This document shows, piece by piece, positions 1-6,298 of a stretch of 6,764 nucleotides of DNA. Location: assembly GCA_011042035.1 (NCBI GenBank), contig DQZA01000016.1, positions 1 through 6,764 of the forward strand, in the 5' to 3' direction. The notes beneath the pieces were generated by a model, which saw nothing but the letters and a program-made list of their open reading frames with translations, was not told the DNA's origin and did no database searches. The stretch's first letter is position 1; every line of letters begins with the position of its first letter. Source of the DNA: Desulfobacteraceae bacterium. Its GTDB lineage: Bacteria > Desulfobacterota > DSM-4660 > Desulfatiglandales > Desulfatiglandaceae. The translations under genes were made by a program, and so were the position numbers.

Positions 1-93
1 ATTTACTTCGACTCGGGAATTCCTCACAGGGGAATTCCCATCGGAAATAGGGAAGTAAAGTGCCTGATCGTGATTTACTCCAATACAAAGTAA
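1..93 (+). CDS. C-terminal end of a cupin-domain protein, probably an XRE-cupin regulator (5' truncated)
   Basis: Frame 1 is open from the window edge to a TAA at 91-93, giving 30 residues. The visible part contains FDSGIPHR, then G-N, then a hydrophobic strand ending CLIVIYS. This resembles the last two beta strands of the small cupin sensor domain that ends many HTH_XRE (HipB/PuuR-like) regulators, where a D-[SA]-x-x-P-H-R stretch is followed by a variable loop, a Gly and an L-x-V-I strand. The DNA-binding half would lie upstream and is not seen. If the call is right, this is a plausible local regulator of the downstream catabolic genes, ending 69 bp before the next start. Thirty open codons could occur by chance, so the call rests on protein resemblance recalled from memory. 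A stand-alone cupin enzyme is the main alternative. Confidence 0.55.
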   Translation: MYFDSGIPHRGIPIGNREVKCLIVIYSNTK

Positions 94-99
94 TAGCGC

Positions 100-143
100 A
101 ACCTTTAAATTACACGAGCTGGTCTTGTCTTCTTTTTAAGGTT
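100..143 (+). promoter_or_regulatory. Inverted repeat in the BKACE leader
   Basis: AACCTTTAAA at 100-109 is complementary to TTTTAAGGTT at 134-143 at 9 of 10 positions, around a 24-nt spacer. It fills most of the short gap before the BKACE ribosome binding site. It could be two half-sites of an operator about three helical turns apart, or a weak AT-rich leader hairpin. I found no convincing -35/-10 pair in this gap, so the promoter position is unresolved and the role is inference. Confidence 0.3.
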
Positions 144-151
144 TTCCGGAT

Positions 152-156
152 GGAGG
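152..156 (+). promoter_or_regulatory. Ribosome binding site deciding the BKACE GTG start
   Basis: GGAGG at 152-156 lies 6 nt before the GTG at 163. The first in-frame ATG is codon 24, inside a conserved part of the protein and without an equivalent site, so the GTG start is well supported. Confidence 0.85.
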
Positions 157-162
157 TGCCGA

Positions 163-1098
163 GTGTCAGAAAAACAAGGAAATAAGATCATTATTACCGC
201 TGCCATTACAGGGAGTATCCACACTCCCACCATGTCGCCCTATCTCCCTATCAAGCCAACAGAAATCGCCGATGAGGCTGTGCGGGCATGGGAGGCGGGC
301 GCGTCCGTTGCTCATATTCACGTGAGAGACCCTGACACTGGCAAGCCCACTTCTTCACTAGATCTTTTCAGGGAGGTTTTATCTGAAATAAAGGCAAGGT
401 GTGACATAGTTATTTGTGTCACCACGGGAGGGAGCCCAGGAATGACGGTGGAGGAACGGGCTGCTCCCGTCCCTGAATTCAAGCCCGAGTTGGCATCCTT
501 GAATTTCGGTTCTATGAACTTTGCTCTCCACCCCATGGCTTCCAAGTTCAAAGGATTCAAATATGAGTGGGAAGAGCCATTTCTCTCCATGACTGAAAAC
601 AACATTTTCCCCAATACATTCAAGACGCTGAGGGAATTTTGTGAGATATACAGGGCAAACGGCACCAAGCCAGAACTTGAGATATATGACGTGGGAATGA
701 TCAACAATGCAGCCCACATGCTTATGCAGGGCCACTTGGCCCCTCCTGTCTACATCCAGTTCGTGTTGGGTATCCTAGGAGGAATACCGGCCACCCTTGA
801 AAACCTCATGTTCATGTACAAGACTGCTCGCCAAGCCCTCGGGGAGTTCACCTGGTCTGTGTGTGCAGCTGGCAGGCACCAAATGAGGATGTGTACCGCC
901 TCTATTCTGATGGGCGGAAATGTGAGGGTCGGCCTTGAAGACAGCCTCTATCTCGAAAAGGGTAAGATAGCAAAAAGCAATGCCGAGCAGGTGGAAAAGA
1001 TCCTGAGAATAGCCAAGGAATTCGGATTCAGTCCGGCCTCCCCTGATGAAACCAGAGAGATCCTAGGGCTGAAAGGGTTAGACAAGGTCAACTTTTGA
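163..1098 (+). CDS. Beta-keto acid cleavage enzyme (BKACE, DUF849; 3-keto-5-aminohexanoate cleavage enzyme family)
   Basis: This 311-residue cytoplasmic TIM-barrel enzyme has the usual length of its family. The family condenses a beta-keto acid with acetyl-CoA and cleaves it to acetoacetate plus a new acyl-CoA, using a divalent metal, typically zinc. Visible landmarks are the first strand IIITAAITG (9-17), the metal-binding HIHVRD (His51, His53), TTGGSPGMTVEER (87-99), ASLNFGSMNF (111-120), QFVLGILGG (199-207), and VRVGLEDSLY (254-263). In the last, Arg255, Glu259 and Asp260 match the Arg/metal-ligand Glu/Asp set of the structurally studied Kce. The SIHTPTMSPYLP segment (18-29) and the C-terminal LKGLDKVNF place it in the HTPTMSPYLP subgroup rather than with lysine-fermentation Kce. 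The substrate cannot be read from the sequence. No lysine-fermentation genes (such as kamA or kdd) are in the window, so 3-keto-5-aminohexanoate is not specifically supported. The gene looks intact; no intrinsic terminator follows it. Confidence 0.93.
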   Translation: MSEKQGNKIIITAAITGSIHTPTMSPYLPIKPTEIADEAVRAWEAGASVAHIHVRDPDTGKPTSSLDLFREVLSEIKARCDIVICVTTGGSPGMTVEERAAPVPEFKPELASLNFGSMNFALHPMASKFKGFKYEWEEPFLSMTENNIFPNTFKTLREFCEIYRANGTKPELEIYDVGMINNAAHMLMQGHLAPPVYIQFVLGILGGIPATLENLMFMYKTARQALGEFTWSVCAAGRHQMRMCTASILMGGNVRVGLEDSLYLEKGKIAKSNAEQVEKILRIAKEFGFSPASPDETREILGLKGLDKVNF

Positions 1099-1123
1099 GG
1101 CAGCAAGTTAAGCAATTAACAAA

Positions 1124-1246
1124 GCGTTGAAAATAAAGGCTTATTATGGGAAATGTGCTTTCTAATTATATGAAATTACAAGCTATTTTAGGGCGGAAAC
1201 AAATTTCCTTTAAAGTACCCCAAAAAAACCTCAATATTTTCAATGC
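1124..1246. repeat. Long-range inverted repeat in the BKACE-transporter gap
   Basis: GCGTTGAAAATA at 1124-1135 and TATTTTCAATGC at 1235-1246 are reverse complements at 11 of 12 positions; the exception would be a G-U pair in RNA. The arms enclose 99 bp of AT-rich, apparently non-coding sequence. No flanking target-site duplication is visible, so a MITE-like element is possible but unsupported. Alternatives are a looping operator pair, a structured leader, or chance in AT-rich DNA. The rest of the 1099-1374 gap shows only short hairpins, such as GGAAA/TTTCC at 1195-1208, and a -10-like TATGAT at 1249-1254 without a good -35. Confidence 0.3.
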
Positions 1247-1360
1247 GTTATGATTTTTTGTAGACGGCAGAAGGGCTAAAAGAAGGGAGGTGAAAGATTT
1301 TTTATACAAACAAATACCTATTCATCACCATAAACCTTATTTTTTGTGCCATTTGCACCC

Positions 1361-1369
1361 AAAGGAGGT
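1361..1369 (+). promoter_or_regulatory. Near-perfect ribosome binding site of the substrate-binding protein gene
   Basis: AAAGGAGGT is a full anti-Shine-Dalgarno match, 5 nt before the ATG at 1375. It is the strongest ribosome binding site in the window, which suits a binding protein needed in excess over its membrane complex. Confidence 0.85.
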
Positions 1370-1374
1370 AAGAA

Positions 1375-2802
1375 ATGAAAGCGTTAAGGTTTGTTGTGGC
1401 CGTGGTTGTTCTGTGCATCCTGAGCCTGTTCCTGATCCCGCAGGCGAGGGCGGGCATGGATGCTTTTGATGTAAACAAGATGGCAGACATGTCTGATTTT
1501 GACCCAAATCATCCAGTCATACCAACAGGAGATACCATAAAAATCGCCTTGGTTGCCTCTTTCTCGGGGCCCGCTGCAACGGTTGCGCAGATGTATTGGG
1601 CGTGTGCTACCTTTGTTGCCCATGATATCAACAAGAGAGGTGGCATCCTCGTCGATGGCAAACGGAAAAAAATCCAACTCATGAAGGCAGACCACATGTC
1701 AAAGCCTGCCCAAACCAAAAAGGTTTGTGAAAGAATGGTGCTTCATGAAAAGGTAAATTTTTTGATAGGAACCAACGGCAGCAACAATATGAAGGTCATC
1801 AATCAAGTGGCTAAAAAATACAAGGTAATCGCACAAGATTTTACTGCCCTTTCTGATGAGCTTTACAATGCCACTAATTTTACAAAATATTCCTTCATGA
1901 CCGTTCCTTCCTGCGAAGTAGTGGGCAAGGCCCTTGCCTATTATTATGGTAAAATCCGAAGAAAAGAGAAGAAATTCTATATCCTGTGCCAAGACTATCT
2001 ATTCGGTCACTCCATGGCAAAGGGTTTCAAAAGGGGGCTTGAACTCTACTTCCCTGAAGCAGAGATTGTTGGTGAGGACTACCACAAGCTATTCCTAAAG
2101 GACTTCGCGCCTTATTTAGAAAAGATCAAGGCCTCTGGTGCGGAGGTCATTTACACAGGTGACTGGATTCCTGACGCAGAGAATTTTCTTGTGCAGGCAA
2201 GACAAATGGGCATAACACTGCCTGTTGCCAATCTATTCCTCAATGAGCCCAACATGCTCCACAGGGTAGGAATTGCAGGCACAAATCGTCTGGTTAATTT
2301 TAGCATGTGCGGCGCAGCCGAAGGAAGTGCCTTCCCTACAGCGGATCAAGTTAAGTATTATCACAAATGGCATGACCAGTGGAAAAAATGGAAAGCTCCT
2401 TATAATACTTACCTATATGAGCACGGCTGGTCAGCAAGCGGTAGTATGGGAAGCTATATCCAACAGATATACTGGCTCATGAGCGTGATAAAGAGGGCAG
2501 GAAGCACAGACCCCGATAAAATAATTGATGTCTGGGAAGGAGATAGCTATAGAGATGTTTTTAACACTGTTTATTATATGAGGCCCTCTGACCATAAAGT
2601 TGTAGCGGATTATTATGTCCAGATCTATGGCCCACCTGAGGAGCAAAAGGCATGCTTTAATATTCCTCCATATTACTGGTTTAAGGGTTGTTCCAATCCC
2701 ATTAAAATTTATAGGATTCCAGCACTTCGGTGCGCCCCTCCCATGGATACAAAAATGGCAAGATGTAAAGGGAGAGACATCTGGGGCAATCTGATCAAAT
2801 AA
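1375..2802 (+). CDS. Periplasmic substrate-binding protein of a LIV-type (HAAT) ABC importer
   Basis: This 475-residue protein is the extracytoplasmic ligand receptor for the permease genes that follow. Residues 1-26 form a Sec signal peptide: Lys2/Arg5, a hydrophobic core from 6 to 21, and an A-R-A cleavage site before Gly27. From about residue 54 it has the type-1 periplasmic binding fold of the LivK/LivJ family: IKIALVASFSGPAA (55-68), a first-domain helix ending DINKRGGI (84-91), VNFLIGTNGS (127-136), a SFMTVPS strand (173-179) before the second lobe, and FYILCQDYLFGHSMAKGF (201-218). At 475 residues it is about 100 longer than classical LivJ. The extra length is largely a C-terminal tail after about 415, rich in aromatics and carrying Cys427, Cys439, Cys453 and Cys464. 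With Cys77, 118, 180, 205 and 312 the mature protein has nine cysteines. Family membership is clear; the ligand is unknown and need not be an amino acid. The gene starts its own unit after a 276-bp gap. Confidence 0.92.
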   Translation: MKALRFVVAVVVLCILSLFLIPQARAGMDAFDVNKMADMSDFDPNHPVIPTGDTIKIALVASFSGPAATVAQMYWACATFVAHDINKRGGILVDGKRKKIQLMKADHMSKPAQTKKVCERMVLHEKVNFLIGTNGSNNMKVINQVAKKYKVIAQDFTALSDELYNATNFTKYSFMTVPSCEVVGKALAYYYGKIRRKEKKFYILCQDYLFGHSMAKGFKRGLELYFPEAEIVGEDYHKLFLKDFAPYLEKIKASGAEVIYTGDWIPDAENFLVQARQMGITLPVANLFLNEPNMLHRVGIAGTNRLVNFSMCGAAEGSAFPTADQVKYYHKWHDQWKKWKAPYNTYLYEHGWSASGSMGSYIQQIYWLMSVIKRAGSTDPDKIIDVWEGDSYRDVFNTVYYMRPSDHKVVADYYVQIYGPPEEQKACFNIPPYYWFKGCSNPIKIYRIPALRCAPPMDTKMARCKGRDIWGNLIK

Positions 2803-2818
2803 CAAATATCTAGATTTA

Positions 2819-2863
2819 TTCATGGCTCGGTTCTGGTACTTTTTCTTGGAACCGGGTCATGGA
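2819..2863 (+). terminator. Intra-operon stem-loop between binding-protein and permease genes
   Basis: CATGGCTCGGTTC at 2821-2833 pairs with GAACCGGGTCATG at 2849-2861 in RNA, 13 pairs including two G-U. U-G pairs can extend the inner stem to 2835/2847, leaving an 11-nt loop, and pairs 2820/2862 and 2819/2863 can extend the outer end. A short TTTTAT follows at 2865-2870, so it resembles a weak, partly read-through terminator. It begins 16 bp after the binding-protein stop codon and ends 22 bp before livH. Such structures often stabilise the upstream message or lower downstream transcription, giving excess binding protein; that role here is inferred. Confidence 0.7.
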
Positions 2864-2885
2864 ATTTTATGAAAGGTAAAAACTG

Positions 2886-3758
2886 ATGGAATCCGACACG
2901 GTATTGTACATCTCCCAGGCTATGCATGGCCTGGCGTATGGAATGGTACTTTTCCTGGTGTCAGCCGGCCTCACTCTTATCTTCGGGATGATGGGGATTC
3001 TTAACATAGCTCATGCCTCCTTTTTTATGTTAGGTGCCTATTTCTGTTATCAGGTTTTATCCATGACGGGAAATTTCTGGGTGTCGCTTATTGTGGCCCC
3101 AGTCATAGTGGGTTTGCTGGGAGTTTTATGCGAACGTTACTTATTGAGGAAACTTCACGCCTACGGGCACGTGGGGGAACTGCTTCTTACTGTGGGCATC
3201 GGCATGGTGATTCTGGGAAGCGTTAAGATCTTTTGGGGGACGGAGAGCTTGCCAGTCACCGTTCCCCAAATATTGAAGGGACTTGTCAAACTGGGTGGCC
3301 TCGAATACCCAATATACCGCCTTTTTATCATCGCGCTGGCCTTGGTGATTTTGGCTATCATGGGCTTAATCCTATATAAAACGCGACTGGGCATGATTGT
3401 GCGGGGGGCGGTGTCAGATGCAGAAATGGTTAATGCGCTTGGAATCAATGTCCCAGCGGTTTTCATGTTTGTCTTTGGGTTTGGGACATGGTTGGCCGGA
3501 GTGGGAGGAGTAGCCGTTGCACCTATATTGACGGTATACCCTGGCCTTTCGGATCAAGTAGGCATGGATGCGTTCGTTGTGGTCGTTACGGCGGGATTCG
3601 GAAGCCTTAAGGGTGCCTTTATCGTGTCCATAATATTCGGGCTGTTGAGTTCTTTTGGTGTCCAGTTCGTACCAAAGCTGGCACCTGTGCTGATGTTCGG
3701 TTTTATGGCCATCGTTTTGGCATTGAAACCCGCAGGGATCTTCGGAGAAACAGAATGA
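2886..3758 (+). CDS. livH: LIV-type ABC importer permease, LivH family
   Basis: This inner-membrane permease of 290 residues is normal length for LivH. It would form the translocation channel with the LivM-type partner. The diagnostic segment GLTLIFGMMGILNIAHASFFMLGAY runs from 28 to 52 (in part: LNIAHASFFMLGAY), and hydrophobic helices recur at about 13-36, 41-60, 65-82, 98-117, 143-163, 191-215, 228-256 and 264-280. The cytoplasmic coupling loop that contacts the ATPases is visible as TRLGMIVRGAVSDAEMVN (166-183) followed by ALGINV. The protein ends KPAGIFGE, as usual in the family. The ATG at 2886 follows GAAAGGT at 2871-2877 with 8-nt spacing. Its stop overlaps the next start as ATGA, pointing to translational coupling. 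The symbol indicates family, not proven leucine transport. Confidence 0.93.
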   Translation: MESDTVLYISQAMHGLAYGMVLFLVSAGLTLIFGMMGILNIAHASFFMLGAYFCYQVLSMTGNFWVSLIVAPVIVGLLGVLCERYLLRKLHAYGHVGELLLTVGIGMVILGSVKIFWGTESLPVTVPQILKGLVKLGGLEYPIYRLFIIALALVILAIMGLILYKTRLGMIVRGAVSDAEMVNALGINVPAVFMFVFGFGTWLAGVGGVAVAPILTVYPGLSDQVGMDAFVVVVTAGFGSLKGAFIVSIIFGLLSSFGVQFVPKLAPVLMFGFMAIVLALKPAGIFGETE

Positions 3759-4753
3759 AAAATAGACCAGTTAAAGTAATCTTGTGGGCACTATTTCTAG
3801 GTGTGCTGGTCTTCTATCCCAGCCTTTTTGGCCTTTATTTCACCAATATATTTGTAATCTTCTCAATCTATGCCCTTTACGCCACAACCTTCAATTATCT
3901 ACTAGGCTATACGGGCCTCCTCAGCTTTGGTCATGCAATGTTTTTTGGCATCGGAGGCTATGGTACAGCGATAGCACTGGAACGGATTCAGGGGCTACCG
4001 CTCCTTCCAGCCATAATAATAGGGGCGCTGGCGGCCGTCATGTTAGCGCTCATCTTATGCCCACTACTTGTAAGAGTAAGCGGTACTGCCTTCGCTATGC
4101 TGACTCTCGCCTTTGGTCAGCTTATGCACGTTCTGGCGCTAAAATTAAGATGGCTCACTGGAGGAGAGGATGGTGTGGGCGGATTTCCCATACCCCCGTT
4201 TCATATTCCTGGTGTGATTTCCTTGGATATTACAGATCCCAAAAAGTTCTATTATTTTGCTATGGTCGTCCTCGCGCTGAGCATGTGGGTCATCTGGTTT
4301 TTCACAAAGACTCCTTTTGGTAGTATCCAAACCGGGATTCGCGATAATCCAAGGCGGGTGGAGTACTTAGGCTTTAAGCTCCCACACACAAAAGCAGTCG
4401 TATTTATCATATCGGGGGGCTTTGCAGGGGTGGCGGGCTCTATCTATGCTCTTTTTCAGAACCTAATTTCTGCTGATGATGCCTTCGGGATAGGTAACTC
4501 TTTTGCCCCTATTATTATGACTGTTGTTGGCGGCATCGAAAGCTTTTTTGGTCCGATCTTTGGCTCCGCTATTCTTTCATTTATAGACGAGCTAACCAGT
4601 CGGTATACCGAGCGAGTCGAGATTGTAACAGGGTTGATCCTCATCCTAGTAATCATGTTTGCACCGAAAGGGTTTTCAGGCTTTCTCAGGTTTATGAGAG
4701 GCAAATGGCTCAGCCCCCCTAATGCTAACCCGGCCCTGGAGGAAACCAAATGA
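3755..4753 (+). CDS. livM: LIV-type ABC importer permease, LivM family
   Basis: This 332-residue protein is the second membrane subunit of the importer. The family hallmark FNYLLGYTGLLSFGHAMFFG spans 46-65. Hydrophobic helices are visible at about 8-28, 31-52, 58-76, 84-106, 110-128, 166-184, 212-236, 247-280 and 289-305. The ATPase-contacting loop is TPFGSIQTGIRDNPRRVEYL (186-205) plus GFKLP. IIMTVVGGIESFFGPIFGS (253-271) and the MFAPKGFSGFL end (301-311) are also typical, followed by a short hydrophilic tail. It overlaps livH by 4 bp, with GGAG at 3744-3747 inside livH as ribosome binding site, and overlaps livG by 4 bp. No insert or truncation is seen; the length is somewhat below E. coli LivM, which carries an extra N-terminal region, and is common for this family elsewhere. 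Confidence 0.93.
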   Translation: MKNRPVKVILWALFLGVLVFYPSLFGLYFTNIFVIFSIYALYATTFNYLLGYTGLLSFGHAMFFGIGGYGTAIALERIQGLPLLPAIIIGALAAVMLALILCPLLVRVSGTAFAMLTLAFGQLMHVLALKLRWLTGGEDGVGGFPIPPFHIPGVISLDITDPKKFYYFAMVVLALSMWVIWFFTKTPFGSIQTGIRDNPRRVEYLGFKLPHTKAVVFIISGGFAGVAGSIYALFQNLISADDAFGIGNSFAPIIMTVVGGIESFFGPIFGSAILSFIDELTSRYTERVEIVTGLILILVIMFAPKGFSGFLRFMRGKWLSPPNANPALEETK

Positions 4754-5496
4754 ATTTATTAGAAATAAGAGGGCTATATCATGACTTTAGCGGTCTTCAA
4801 GTCCTGTTTGACGTAAACCTTGAAGTCAAAGAGGGTGAGCGTCATGCGATAATAGGACCCAACGGGGCAGGAAAAACAACTCTCTTTAATGTGATTACCG
4901 GAAGTTACAGGCCGCCCAGAGGCCAAATTATCTTCAAAGGCAATGATATTACTGGCTGCAAGCCCCATCAGCTAGCTCGCCTTGGCATAGGTCGCTCATT
5001 TCAGATCACTAGCAGTTTTTCCAAGTTGACTGCCTTCCAGAATATTCGGATGGGGATACTTTCAAAAAAGGGCATCCGGTTCAACCTCGTTCGCAATGTT
5101 GACAAGATGAAGGAGGTGACTGCGGAAACCGACGAGATGCTAAGGCGTATCAATCTTGAAACCGAGCGTGAAATCCCAGCCGAACTACTTTCCTATGGCA
5201 AGCACCGTTCATTGGAGGTTGCCATGGCCCTGTCCACTGAGCCTGAGCTTGTTATGCTAGATGAGCCAACGGCAGGCATGTCCAAGGAGGAGACCCACTA
5301 TGCCATAGAGCTGATAAGGCGCTTAACCGAAGGAAGAACTATGCTGATCATTGAGCATGACATGGACGTTGTTTTCTCTCTGGCGGACCGCATAACTGTC
5401 CTCCACTTGGGCAGGGTGCTGGCAACTGGAAGCCCTCAGGAGATCAGGGAAAATCAACAGGTTAAGGACGCCTACCTAGGTGAAACGGAGGATTAA
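4750..5496 (+). CDS. livG: LIV-type ABC importer ATP-binding protein, LivG family
   Basis: This 248-residue cytoplasmic ATPase is one of the two that power the importer. In order: Walker A GPNGAGKT (36-43), Q-loop Gln85 in GRSFQITSSF, the relaxed signature LLSYGKHRSLEVAMAL (146-161) in place of LSGGQ, Walker B LVMLDEP (167-173) with catalytic Glu172, D-loop AGMS (175-178), and switch His203 in IIEHDM. The LSYG signature and the longer insert after the Q-loop (about 105-125) are LivG traits that separate it from LivF. It starts at an ATGA overlap with livM, with GGAGG at 4738-4742 inside livM. All catalytic residues are present, so it should be active. The partner LivF gene starts 2 bp downstream. 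Confidence 0.94.
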   Translation: MNLLEIRGLYHDFSGLQVLFDVNLEVKEGERHAIIGPNGAGKTTLFNVITGSYRPPRGQIIFKGNDITGCKPHQLARLGIGRSFQITSSFSKLTAFQNIRMGILSKKGIRFNLVRNVDKMKEVTAETDEMLRRINLETEREIPAELLSYGKHRSLEVAMALSTEPELVMLDEPTAGMSKEETHYAIELIRRLTEGRTMLIIEHDMDVVFSLADRITVLHLGRVLATGSPQEIRENQQVKDAYLGETED

Positions 5497-5498
5497 GG

Positions 5499-6215
5499 AT
5501 GCTTCTTGAAGTAAAGGACCTTCATGCATACTACGGTGCAAGCCATGTGCTTCAAGGTATCTCTTTAGACCTTGATCAGGGAGAAATTGTTGCCCTGCTT
5601 GGCCGCAACGGCATGGGGAAAAGCACCACACTCAAGTCTATCATGGGTCTGGTTAAACCTAGATCAGGCGAAGTTGTTTTCAGGGGTAAAAACATTGCAG
5701 GGTATCCCCCATTCAAGATCGCACGGGAAGGAATCGGATATGTACCTGAGGAAAGACGTATCTTTCCCAATCTAACCGTTCTTGAGAACCTGGCCATGGG
5801 GATAAAGGCGGGCAAGGCCAAAGACAGCGAAGAGGCAGACGTCTGGACCACAGAAAGGATTTTTGTGCATTTTCCCGTGCTAAAGACTCGTGGGGATAAC
5901 AAGGGGAGACAGCTTTCTGGTGGAGAGCTGCAGATGCTGGCCATAGCCCGAACGCTCATGGGGAACCCGCAGGTTTTACTTGTAGATGAACCCACAGAGG
6001 GTCTTGCTCCTATTATGGTGAAAGAGGTGAGGGATGTACTAGAAGAAATCAACAGCGTGGGGGTGCCCATATTGCTAGTAGAACATAATTTCAAAGTTGC
6101 CATGTCCCTTGCCCACCGTCTTTATCTGATGGGAAAGGCCCATATCGGCTTTTCAGGGACAGCACAAGAATTAAACGAGCATCCTGAAATCAAGGCGAAA
6201 TATTTAGAAGTATAG
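5499..6215 (+). CDS. livF: LIV-type ABC importer ATP-binding protein, LivF family
   Basis: This 238-residue cytoplasmic ATPase is the partner of the LivG-type subunit. It shows Walker A GRNGMGKS (35-42), the LivF-type Q-loop region YVPEERRIFPNLTVLENL (81-98), where Pro-Glu replaces the usual Gln, canonical signature LSGGELQMLAIARTL (139-153), Walker B VLLVDEP (159-165) with Glu164, D-loop EGLAP (167-171), and switch His196 in LLVEHN. The ATG at 5499 has GGAGG at 5487-5491 in the end of livG, 7 nt away, and lies 2 bp after the livG stop. Length and motifs are standard. No strong terminator follows, so transcription may continue into the synthetase gene. Confidence 0.94.
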   Translation: MLLEVKDLHAYYGASHVLQGISLDLDQGEIVALLGRNGMGKSTTLKSIMGLVKPRSGEVVFRGKNIAGYPPFKIAREGIGYVPEERRIFPNLTVLENLAMGIKAGKAKDSEEADVWTTERIFVHFPVLKTRGDNKGRQLSGGELQMLAIARTLMGNPQVLLVDEPTEGLAPIMVKEVRDVLEEINSVGVPILLVEHNFKVAMSLAHRLYLMGKAHIGFSGTAQELNEHPEIKAKYLEV

Positions 6216-6233
6216 TAGGTATGAAATAGTTAC

Positions 6234-6245
6234 ACTGTATACAGT
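6234..6245. promoter_or_regulatory. Perfect 12-bp palindrome, candidate operator
   Basis: ACTGTATACAGT is its own reverse complement and sits in the 83-bp gap between livF and the synthetase gene, 53 bp before that start. Its size and symmetry fit a binding site for a dimeric repressor such as the TetR or GntR regulators often found with fatty-acid or acyl-CoA genes. It is too short as a stem to be a terminator. No clear promoter hexamers flank it, and the function is inferred. Confidence 0.4.
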
Positions 6246-6298
6246 CTCTTAAGTTAATGGGATTGGATTGAGTCTAAAGATCAAGTGGGGGTTTTGCA

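Noticed and set aside
15..39. GGGAATTCC / GGAATTCCC inverted repeat with a 7-nt spacer, plus outer arms TTTACTTC (2-9) and GAAGTAAA (52-59), as a terminator or repeat element
   Set aside because: It lies inside the probable 3' end of the upstream coding frame and follows from its Gly-Ile-Pro repeats; no T-run follows, and the middle of the stem does not pair.
102..1214. Shared octamer CCTTTAAA at 102-109 and 1207-1214 as a common regulatory site
   Set aside because: An AT-rich 8-mer shared by two gaps of this size is expected by chance about as often as not.
1251..1259. T-run at 1254-1259 as a terminator for the BKACE transcript
   Set aside because: No GC-rich stem precedes it; only the long-range AT-rich repeat is nearby.
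1408..1419. Cys14 of the binding protein as a lipoprotein lipobox
   Set aside because: The preceding residues V-V-L do not fit the small residue needed before the Cys, the Cys sits mid-hydrophobic core, and a good A-R-A signal peptidase I site follows at 24-26.
1290..1469. A 59-codon GTG-start frame, His- and Cys-rich, overlapping the start of the binding-protein gene
   Set aside because: It has no ribosome binding site at proper spacing and overlaps a clear signal-peptide coding region in another frame; composition is best explained as a shadow.
5576..6103. Long antisense open frame opposite livF, and similar antisense frames over the other genes
   Set aside because: They mirror the codon pattern of the sense genes, lack ribosome binding sites and show no recognisable protein features, while the sense genes have complete motif sets.
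6234..6245. LexA/SOS box
   Set aside because: It has CTGT and ACAG but only 2 bp between them instead of the 8 bp of the gammaproteobacterial box, and the neighbours are not repair genes.
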